Under the pieces are notes generated by a model. The model was not told where the DNA came from. It worked only from the letters and a program-made list of their open reading frames with translations, and ran no database searches. From Paracoccaceae bacterium (GTDB lineage Bacteria; Pseudomonadota; Alphaproteobacteria; Rhodobacterales; Rhodobacteraceae), in NCBI GenBank assembly GCA_009920225.1, contig RGAJ01000105.1, forward strand, positions 1 to 6,450: DNA of 6,450 bases, given 5' to 3'. Shown piece by piece: positions 1 to 4,474 of this stretch. The translations under genes were made by a program, and so were the position numbers. Within the stretch, counting starts at the first letter, position 1. Every line of letters begins with the position of its first letter.

Positions 1-396
1 GCGGATTTTGCCGAATCGCGTGGAATTCAAGGCGTTTCATTTCTGGGCGCGCGCACGATTGGCGGCGACCCGACAGAGCCCGCACTTGCCCCCGTTCCTG
101 CCATTCTCGACGTTCTTCACCAGTTTAACGTAGATCCGCAATCCCTAGACCATGTTGAGATGATGGAGGCCTACGCAGCGCAAGCTATGCTATGCAGCAG
201 CCTAACGCGCTTGCCGAGTGAGGTCATAAACCAAAAGGGCGGCGCCTTGGCACGCGGCCATCCCATTGGTGCGTCAGGGGCGATATTGGCGGTGCGACTG
301 TTCCACGATTTGTCCGGCACATCCAAAACGGGTCTTGCCGCTATCGCCGCGGCAGGCGGAATTGGAACGGCCGCAGTGTTCAGAGGACGGGGTTAG
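1..396 (+). CDS. Thiolase-family protein, C-terminal third (5' end outside window), catalytic residues altered
   Basis: The open frame runs from base 1 to the TAG at 394-396 and gives 131 residues, about one third of a usual 390-residue thiolase. The C-terminal thiolase fold is clear: a VEMMEAYAAQA segment where the family has (N)EAFAAQ, then KGGALARGHPIGASGA with the catalytic His of GHP, then GLAAIAAAGGIGTAAVF where the family has the GLATLCIGGGxG motif. Family members condense or cleave acyl-CoAs using Cys89, His348 and Cys378 plus Asn316 (Zoogloea numbering). Here the Asn is Met (codon 163-165) and the second Cys is Ala (GCC at 346-348); only the His is kept. Cys89 lies outside the window. 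Classical thiolase activity is therefore doubtful. It converges on bioY and overlaps its stop. I recall thiolase-like genes (yhfS) beside bioY in Bacillus biotin loci, so a biotin-linked role is possible, but this is inference. Confidence 0.88.
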   Translation, partial: ADFAESRGIQGVSFLGARTIGGDPTEPALAPVPAILDVLHQFNVDPQSLDHVEMMEAYAAQAMLCSSLTRLPSEVINQKGGALARGHPIGASGAILAVRLFHDLSGTSKTGLAAIAAAGGIGTAAVFRGRG

Positions 397-401
397 CCCC
401 G
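388..401. other. Small perfect hairpin enclosing the shared stop codons of thiolase and bioY
   Basis: CGGGG (388-392) pairs with CCCCG (397-401) around the loop TTAG. The loop holds the thiolase TAG and most of the bioY TAA (395-393 on minus). There is no T-run on either side, so it is not a standard rho-independent terminator. It could weakly punctuate both converging transcripts. Confidence 0.35.
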
Positions 402-938
402 CGCAAGCACAGAGGTTGGTCGCGCACGATACACAGCTTGGGTAATGAGCGCGGTCAAGCATGCCTTCAACACATCCCCCGGCACAAAAGGCATCATTAA
501 CAGCGTGGCTTCGTTTATAGACTTACCCAACACAACCGCCATGCCGATGACGCCGGGAATGTACAAAACAACGACACCCCCCAAAAATGCAGCGATTATG
601 GATGCAAATGCGATATTTGTCCGCTTCAAGCGTTCCGCGATATAACCCGTCACGAAAGCCGCGATTGGAAAGCCGATGATAAACCCAACCGTCGGGGATG
701 ACAAAAGGCCCAAGCCACCGCGCCCGCCTGCCAATAATGGCAAACCAGCAAGGGTAAGTCCGATGAACAAGGCAACGGCAGCCATGCCACGTTTAGCGCC
801 CAATATTGTCCCAGCCAACATGATCCCCATGCTTTGTGCAGTGATCGGTACGCCGCTGGTCAGCATGATTTTCGGGATCAGTCCCAGCGCCGCAATCAGG
901 GCTGCAAACAAGGCGATTAAAACAACTGAGCGTTCCAT
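393..938 (-). CDS. bioY: BioY, biotin-binding membrane (S) component of the biotin ECF transporter
   Basis: This 181-residue membrane protein is the substrate-specific component that binds biotin in the inner membrane. Length and sequence fit BioY: about six hydrophobic segments, a GVPITAQSMGIMLAG segment after helix 1 (residues 29-43), the GGRGGLGLLSSPTVGF loop (71-86), YIPGVIGMA (126-134) and PFVPGDVLKA near the C-terminus (150-159) with the conserved Asp155 and Lys158. The ATG at 938 is preceded by AAGGA at good spacing, inside the 8-nt gap after bioN. It is the last gene of a bioM-bioN-bioY operon, and its TAA stop overlaps the stop of the convergent thiolase gene by three bases. The presence of dedicated BioM and BioN indicates a BioMNY importer, as first described in Rhodobacter capsulatus, rather than a solitary BioY. 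Confidence 0.95.
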   Translation of the reverse strand: MERSVVLIALFAALIAALGLIPKIMLTSGVPITAQSMGIMLAGTILGAKRGMAAVALFIGLTLAGLPLLAGGRGGLGLLSSPTVGFIIGFPIAAFVTGYIAERLKRTNIAFASIIAAFLGGVVVLYIPGVIGMAVVLGKSINEATLLMMPFVPGDVLKACLTALITQAVYRARPTSVLARG

Positions 939-946
939 AGTATCCT

Positions 947-1549
947 TTATCTTTCGATCCCGCCACGGGCCCGCAGCGCATTTGCGACAGCTTCTGCATC
1001 ATCTAAAGCAGAAAAGACAAGTGGTAAAATAATGCGCCAACTTGCGCGCCTGCCCGATCTGGCGCGATAGGCCAATGACAATCGTTCCGCACGGTCCAAA
1101 AATTCGGGAATAAACCGCACGACCAAAGCGATTGCAATCGCGATTGATTTGGGTGAAATTCCAACATGGCGCAAGGGGCGTGCAACGGTTGACAGGCAGT
1201 CGATCATGTCTTGCAGACGTGTGGTCATGGTCACCAAATTCGACAAGCTGACCGCCGCGAGCAAACGCGCCGTTATCACGATACCCTGTTCATAATCCCC
1301 GGAATGTGCATGCCATATCGCAATAACTGCAACAAATGGCCAAAGACCGCGGGAGGCTGACGCGCCGCGTTTCGCGACATCCCAACCCAACATAAGATAT
1401 GCCGCCATCACCACCAAAAGCACCGATATCGCGACAGGCGCGGTGGAAATGGCAAACATTGCGGTAGCAGCCACGCATAAAAACAACAGCTTGTAGGATG
1501 CGGGCACAGAATGAAGGGGTGTCTTGCGGGGATGCGTTAAGCTGAGCAT
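947..1549 (-). CDS. bioN: BioN, transmembrane coupling (T) component of the biotin ECF transporter
   Basis: This is a 200-residue inner membrane protein that couples ATP hydrolysis by BioM to movement of BioY. An N-terminal hydrophobic block (residues 20-55) and further helices (70-80, 90-105, 134-147) are followed by the T-component cytoplasmic coupling helices. These carry the two signature Ala-Arg motifs, AYRARSG (160-166) and ALRARGG (191-197), after RFIPEFLDRAERL. The ATG at 1549-1547 is chosen because it overlaps the bioM stop in a TAATG (1 shared base), which suggests translational coupling. The open frame extends 31 codons further upstream, but that part lies inside bioM and reads as an unlikely Cys/Arg-rich peptide. 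The stop TAA at 949-947 lies 8 bases before bioY. Confidence 0.93.
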   Translation of the reverse strand: MLSLTHPRKTPLHSVPASYKLLFLCVAATAMFAISTAPVAISVLLVVMAAYLMLGWDVAKRGASASRGLWPFVAVIAIWHAHSGDYEQGIVITARLLAAVSLSNLVTMTTRLQDMIDCLSTVARPLRHVGISPKSIAIAIALVVRFIPEFLDRAERLSLAYRARSGRRASWRIILPLVFSALDDAEAVANALRARGGIER

Positions 1550-2250
1550 TACAAATCCACCGCAGTGTTCATCGCATTCAGAAATGCAGGAACAACATCG
1601 TTTGGAGTGCCGTCTTGGACAATCGTGCCAGTTTCGATCCAAATGACGCGATCACACGTCAATGCAATCTTTGGGTCATGTGTGATGTGTAAAATTGTTT
1701 GCGGCAACGGATCTAGATACGCCGATAAGGTACGCGTTGTGGGGATATCTAATCCGCTAAAGGGCTCGTCCAGAACCAACACCTTTGGCCCCATTGCCAG
1801 AACAGCCATCAAACACACCAATTGCCTTTGGCCTTGGGATAAGGTGACAATAGCACGGTCATACCAGTCAGGTTTTCCAAACTGCCGCAACATCTGATGT
1901 ACATGGTTTTCGACATCAGCCTTGGACTGACCAAGCTGCCTAAGGCCAAACGCCATTTCTTCGCCAACTGTCGGAAAGATGATTTGATGGTCTGGGTTTT
2001 GGAACAAGATGCCAACGCGTGATATGGCGGCCTTGCGATCACGATAGACGTCGATTTGGTCAATATTGACCCGCCCTTGCGTCGGTTGAATCAGCCCGCA
2101 CAAAATCCGAGCCAGCGTCGATTTTCCCGATCCATTACGGCCGATGATTGCGATGCGATGCTCTGTAATATCAAGCGACATCGTGTTCAGAATCGATGTG
2201 CCCCCGATTTCATATCGGATTGAGTCAATCGAAATTGGCGCGTTTGTCAT
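1549..2250 (-). CDS. bioM: BioM, ATP-binding (A) component of the biotin ECF transporter
   Basis: This 233-residue ABC ATPase sits on the cytoplasmic side of the biotin importer. Motifs in order are Walker A GRNGSGKST (37-45), Q-loop LFQNPDHQIIFPTV (82-95) with the FQNPD-Q form typical of ECF ATPases, signature LSQGQ (137-141), Walker B VLVLDEP (157-163), GLD D-loop (166-168) and the H-loop His191 in ITHD. The signature has Gln in place of the first Gly of LSGGQ, which from memory is common in BioM. The ATG at 2250 has GGGG about 6-9 bases upstream. It is the first gene of the operon and ends in the TAATG overlap with bioN. I see no close match to the BioR operator (TTATxTATAA form) in the 65 bases upstream, so regulation may differ from the usual alphaproteobacterial scheme. 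Confidence 0.94.
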   Translation of the reverse strand: MTNAPISIDSIRYEIGGTSILNTMSLDITEHRIAIIGRNGSGKSTLARILCGLIQPTQGRVNIDQIDVYRDRKAAISRVGILFQNPDHQIIFPTVGEEMAFGLRQLGQSKADVENHVHQMLRQFGKPDWYDRAIVTLSQGQRQLVCLMAVLAMGPKVLVLDEPFSGLDIPTTRTLSAYLDPLPQTILHITHDPKIALTCDRVIWIETGTIVQDGTPNDVVPAFLNAMNTAVDL

Positions 2251-2301
2251 TACAGCCCCACGGTCAGCAGCGATAGCACCCCTAGCCGAGTTTTTGGAAA
2301 G

Positions 2302-2315
2302 ATGTCAAATGACAT
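2302..2315. promoter_or_regulatory. 14-bp palindrome upstream of bioM, candidate operator
   Basis: ATGTCA (2302-2307), AA, TGACAT (2310-2315) is a perfect 6-2-6 inverted repeat. It lies 52 bases upstream of the bioM ATG and directly abuts the T-run of the terminator of the upstream small gene. On the minus strand it contains TTGACA (2308-2303), a perfect sigma-70 -35 hexamer. The -10 at 17-18 bases (CTAGGG or TAGGGG) is poor, so the promoter itself is uncertain. A regulator bound here would block the -35 region. Confidence 0.35.
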
Positions 2316-2347
2316 AAAAAAAGCTGACCCTAAACAGGGCCAGCTTT
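2316..2347 (-). terminator. Rho-independent terminator of the small gene (minus strand)
   Basis: On the minus strand AAAGCTGGCCCT (2347-2336), loop GTTT, AGGGTCAGCTTT (2331-2320) forms a 12-bp stem with one G-U pair, followed by an uninterrupted T-run through 2316. It lies just after the end of the small reading frame at 2370 and before the bioM upstream region, insulating the two units. Confidence 0.88.
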
Positions 2348-2369
2348 CAAAAGCTAACTCAGCAAAAAA

Positions 2370-2485
2370 TTATTTTTTGCCAGCTGCAGCTGCGATCAGA
2401 ACCAACAGGATTGCTGGCATGATCAAGTTTGAGCCAGAAATGTAGCTGCAACTGCGAAAGCGGCGGCAAGAGCGATTTTTTTCAT
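2370..2485 (-). pseudogene. Broken gene for a small exported peptide (signal peptide and hydrophobic tail in different frames)
   Basis: From the ATG at 2485-2483, preceded by a good GAGG ribosome binding site (GAGGTAATAAA-ATG), the frame reads MKKIALAAAFAVAAT, a typical signal peptide start, then FLAQT and TGA at 2425-2423 after 20 codons. Another frame (-1 relative), open through this point, continues at 2438 as SGSNLIMPAILLVLIAAAAG-KK and ends with TAA at 2372-2370 just before the terminator. The two halves together look like one small alanine-rich secreted or membrane peptide; similar ones of about 60 residues are common in Rhodobacteraceae (recalled, not searched). The likely history is an internal deletion that removed the middle and shifted frame near 2438-2441. 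No slippery heptamer is visible at the junction, so programmed frameshifting is unlikely. Alternatives are a functional 20-residue peptide, a second mini-frame from the ATG at 2420, or a sequencing error. Confidence 0.6.
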
Positions 2486-2553
2486 TTTATTACCTCATAA
2501 GTCGCAAAACACGATGTATTAGTCAGGGTTTTCCTGATGTCCACAATTCCCGT

Positions 2554-2581
2554 AATATAACCAGTTGTGCGGATCATGCAA
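2554..2581 (-). promoter_or_regulatory. Candidate sigma-70 promoter of the small broken gene
   Basis: On the minus strand TTGCAT (2581-2576), a 16-base spacer and TATATT (2559-2554) make a plausible -35/-10 pair. This would give a leader of about 60 bases before the ATG at 2485. A weak hairpin (TCAGG 2523-2527 with CCTGA 2533-2537) lies in that leader. Together with the ribosome binding site and terminator it frames one complete single-gene unit of about 230 bases. Confidence 0.45.
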
Positions 2582-2597
2582 TCTTTAGATTAAAGAT
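2581..2597. repeat. AT-rich inverted repeat between the L,D-transpeptidase gene and the small gene
   Basis: ATCTTTA (2581-2587), GAT, TAAAGAT (2591-2597) is a perfect 7-3-7 inverted repeat, 16 bases downstream of the stop at 2614 (minus strand). It touches the candidate -35 at 2576-2581. No T-run follows on the minus strand, so it is more likely a protein site or chance than a terminator. Confidence 0.35.
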
Positions 2598-2613
2598 ATT
2601 GTTAAAAGGGATG

Positions 2614-3207
2614 TTAAATCAGCAACACTTGTGTGCCGACTTTAGTCATTTCAAATAGTTGCGCGATCTGTTCATTATACAAACCGATACACCCATTAGA
2701 CGAACGTCGACCAATTTTACGCGTATCATGGGTTCCATGTATACGGTAATACGTCCAAGACAGATACAAGGCATGCGTGCCAAGCGGATTGTTCGGGCCT
2801 GGTTCGATAAATTTGGGCCATTCTGGGTTGCGCTGCAACATCGCGGGGGTCGGGCGCCAGCTTGGGCCTTCGACTTTTTGAACGATTGTTGTGCGACCCC
2901 GCCGCGTCAAATCTTCGGATAATGGGACGCTGGTTGGGTAGAGTTTGTAAATACTTTGATCTTCTGACCAATAATGCAAGGCACGCGACGCAATATCGAC
3001 CAGAATCGCGCCATTTTTCAGCGAATCAAAGTAAGGACGCCAATCCAGTGCACGAAAGCTTGATGTATTATGGCGGATTGAGCCCGCAACATCATGTTCA
3101 GCCTCAGTGGTGGCGTTTGAATTCACGGCTTCGATTTGGGCCAAGGCAGGTGTCGACAAAATCGCGCCCGCAGATGCCACAAAGCCCCGTCTTGAAAACT
3201 GTGTCAT
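2614..3207 (-). CDS. Exported L,D-transpeptidase (YkuD domain) with a Tat-type signal peptide
   Basis: The protein has 197 residues. The N-terminus SRRGFVASAGAILSTPALA fits a twin-arginine signal (Arg6-Arg7) with likely cleavage after ALA (residue 23), so it should act in the periplasm. The YkuD catalytic domain fills the C-terminal half: GPNNPLGTHALYLS (137-150), the HGT histidine (His157) and IGRRSSNGCIGL (165-176) with the nucleophile Cys173. Family enzymes form 3-3 cross-links in peptidoglycan or attach proteins to it. The residue after GCI is Gly rather than the Arg of the common SHGCIR form; this variant also occurs in ErfK-type proteins as I recall. The ATG at 3207 has GAGGGA about 7 bases upstream. 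It is divergent from the CAP lipoprotein gene across about 150 bases, and its domain also occurs in the protein starting at 4389. Confidence 0.92.
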   Translation of the reverse strand: MTQFSRRGFVASAGAILSTPALAQIEAVNSNATTEAEHDVAGSIRHNTSSFRALDWRPYFDSLKNGAILVDIASRALHYWSEDQSIYKLYPTSVPLSEDLTRRGRTTIVQKVEGPSWRPTPAMLQRNPEWPKFIEPGPNNPLGTHALYLSWTYYRIHGTHDTRKIGRRSSNGCIGLYNEQIAQLFEMTKVGTQVLLI

Positions 3208-3230
3208 AGTAATCCCTCTAGATTGGTCAA

Positions 3231-3259
3231 TCCTTATGACGAGAATGTCGCAGTCTCAA
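3231..3259 (-). promoter_or_regulatory. Candidate promoter of the Tat-type L,D-transpeptidase gene
   Basis: On the minus strand TTGAGA (3259-3254), 17 bases, then TAAGGA (3236-3231) is a fair -35 with a weak -10. It would start RNA about 20 bases before the ATG. A short inverted repeat GATTG-GT-CAATC (3221-3232) overlaps the expected start of transcription. Confidence 0.3.
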
Positions 3260-3300
3260 CTCAAACTGCTGTGAGGTAGCGATTTTATGCCAATCTGGGT

Positions 3301-3329
3301 TTGATTAGCAACTCTTTGCGCTGTAAACA
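3301..3329 (+). promoter_or_regulatory. Candidate promoter of the CAP lipoprotein gene
   Basis: TTGATT (3301-3306), a 17-base spacer and TAAACA (3324-3329) form a plausible sigma-70 promoter, 27 bases ahead of the ATG at 3357. It points away from the promoter of the divergent transpeptidase gene. Confidence 0.42.
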
Positions 3330-3356
3330 GAGCCGAACTTGGGATTTGGGGGCGAA

Positions 3357-3908
3357 ATGCGTCGTTTCAATACTTTTACTGCACTTATTGCATTAGTGAT
3401 TCTTGCCGCGTGCGGCGGTGACACGACAGAGGTGCGACTTGCCCCTGATGGAAAACCATTGCCAAAATTCTATAATTTGGCGACACAAGACGAGGCAACG
3501 ATTGAATATCGAATGCTTGATGCTGTGAATGCGCTTCGCGCATCGGCGGGGTCAGGGCCTTTGGTGTTAAATGCGGAATTAACCGCCGCGGCGGCAACGC
3601 ATTCGCGTGATATGTCGGTGCAAAACCGTCCTTGGCATTTCGGGTCTGACGGATCATCCCCATTGGACCGCGCGCGTCGCGTTGGATATCAGAACGTATT
3701 CTTGGGCGAGGCGATTTCAGAAACCTATGAGAATGAAATGGCAACGTTGTCAGCGTGGATGGAAAATCCAGATACGCGTTGGGTGATCTTGGACGGGAAT
3801 GCCAATGAAATGGGATTTCACTGGTTCCAAGAGCCAAATGGCAAGATCTGGTGGACCCTTGTGACCGGTGGTCCCTCGCTGAGCAAAGTTGCGCTTACGG
3901 CTGAATGA
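3357..3908 (+). CDS. CAP/SCP-domain (YkwD-like) lipoprotein
   Basis: This 183-residue protein has a lipoprotein signal peptide: RRF, a hydrophobic stretch and the lipobox LAAC with Cys19. It should be anchored to a membrane on the periplasmic side. The CAP domain covers about residues 48-170: VNALRASAG, ATHSRDM with His82, PWHFGSDGSSPLDRARRVGY (His94), GEAIS with Glu118, and MGFHWF with His155 followed by WWTLVTG. These match the His/Glu cavity residues of the family. Bacterial CAP proteins are widespread, but their biochemical role is mostly unknown. The frame is open back to a TTG at 3339, but the ATG at 3357 is preferred: GGGGG lies just upstream at good spacing and the signal peptide then starts cleanly. 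It is divergent from one YkuD gene and convergent with another, overlapping the latter by 14 bases, so a cell-wall role is a reasonable inference. Confidence 0.9.
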   Translation: MRRFNTFTALIALVILAACGGDTTEVRLAPDGKPLPKFYNLATQDEATIEYRMLDAVNALRASAGSGPLVLNAELTAAAATHSRDMSVQNRPWHFGSDGSSPLDRARRVGYQNVFLGEAISETYENEMATLSAWMENPDTRWVILDGNANEMGFHWFQEPNGKIWWTLVTGGPSLSKVALTAE

Positions 3909-4389
3909 AAATCGGGGTTCTTAACCCCACCATCGCATAGATTTCACGAATCTCGCTGTTGGTCACAGCGATGCAACCTGCCGTCCAATCGCGTTGAAAC
4001 AATTTGGGCGGGTTTGATTGCCCGTGGATAAAGATGTCACCGCCTGGTGATTTTCCCAAGGCAGCGGCTTCGGCACGATCCGCGGCGTTTGGATAAGAAA
4101 TTCCCAAGGAAAGATGGAATTGCGACTGTGGATTTTTGCGGTCGATAACATAACGCCCTTCTGGCGTTTTGCCGTCGCCTTCGATTTTCTTGTCACCGAC
4201 GGGGGCGAATCCCAACCCGATATCATAGGATTTCAAAACATTCCGGTCGTTGAGAAGGAACATTTTCCGCGCGTCTTTTTGAACAACGATTGATGTCACC
4301 TGTGGCCCAGCATACGGCGGCGGGACCCGCGTACACGCGGATATAAGCGCAAAAGCAGAAAACAGTATTATGAAAACTGTACGTGACAT
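3895..4389 (-). CDS. YkuD-domain lipoprotein (L,D-transpeptidase or related peptidoglycan enzyme)
   Basis: The protein has 164 residues. A lipoprotein signal (residues 1-18) ends in the lipobox ISAC with Cys19, so it is membrane-anchored and periplasmic. The rest is a compact YkuD domain: IVVQKDARKMFLL (34-46), GDGKTPEGRYVIDRKNPQS (71-89), SLGISYPNAADR (94-105), GGDIFIHG with His122, and DWTAGCIAVTN (134-144) with the nucleophile Cys139. This pattern is close to the COG3034/YafK-like branch, in which E. coli DpaA (YafK) releases Braun lipoprotein from peptidoglycan instead of cross-linking it, so a hydrolytic role is an alternative. There is no strong ribosome binding site before the ATG at 4389 (AGG about 13 bases upstream). 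It overlaps the convergent CAP gene tail-to-tail by 14 bases. It is distinct from the Tat-type YkuD protein at 2614-3207 in signal type, motif and length. Confidence 0.9.
   Translation of the reverse strand: MSRTVFIILFSAFALISACTRVPPPYAGPQVTSIVVQKDARKMFLLNDRNVLKSYDIGLGFAPVGDKKIEGDGKTPEGRYVIDRKNPQSQFHLSLGISYPNAADRAEAAALGKSPGGDIFIHGQSNPPKLFQRDWTAGCIAVTNSEIREIYAMVGLRTPIFIQP
3914..3928 (+). terminator. GC-rich hairpin just after the CAP gene stop, possible weak terminator
   Basis: GGGGTT (3914-3919), CTT, AACCCC (3923-3928) is a perfect 6-bp stem starting 5 bases after the CAP gene TGA. No T-run follows on the plus strand. The same bases encode the last residues of the convergent YkuD lipoprotein, so the hairpin may also be partly due to that coding sequence. 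Confidence 0.35.
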
Positions 4390-4430
4390 GTGATTTTGTT
4401 GCCTGATATGGATGCTCGATTATTTTGGGA

Positions 4431-4453
4431 ACACGGTATCAGCGTTTCCGTGT
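4431..4453. other. Hairpin between the RNA methyltransferase and YkuD lipoprotein genes
   Basis: ACACGG (4431-4436) and CCGTGT (4448-4453) are perfect 6-bp inverted repeats around an 11-base loop. They lie in the 85-base gap that follows the methyltransferase stop on the minus strand. There is no T-run, so termination is uncertain. No convincing promoter for the downstream gene was seen in this gap. Confidence 0.25.
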
Positions 4454-4474
4454 GAGAGATAGAGCTCAAACGGG

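Noticed and set aside
676..1032. Plus-strand 118-codon open frame opposite bioY and bioN
   Set aside because: It is antisense to well-supported transporter genes, Pro/Ala/Asn-rich without recognisable motifs, and starts and ends within them; it is a shadow frame.
1550..1642. N-terminal 31-codon extension of bioN into bioM
   Set aside because: The extension lies inside bioM, reads as an odd Cys/Arg-rich peptide, and the ATG at 1549 makes a TAATG overlap with the bioM stop that is typical of coupled genes.
2251..2290. TPP-riboswitch-like half upstream of bioM: minus strand reads CTAGGGGTGC followed by GCTGA
   Set aside because: These match the 5' half of the thi box, but the needed 3' half (CCTGAT...GGATAATGCC...GCG) is not present before or just after the bioM start. 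The downstream genes are for biotin, not thiamine, so chance similarity is more likely. A covariance-model search of 2150-2320 on the minus strand would settle it.
3339..3356. Upstream TTG start for the CAP lipoprotein, adding six residues
   Set aside because: The ATG at 3357 has a GGGGG ribosome site right before it and begins a clean lipoprotein signal peptide; the extension would cover that site.
3385..3837. Minus-strand 150-codon open frame opposite the CAP gene
   Set aside because: It is antisense to a clear CAP lipoprotein, with Pro/Arg/His-rich composition typical of a shadow frame.
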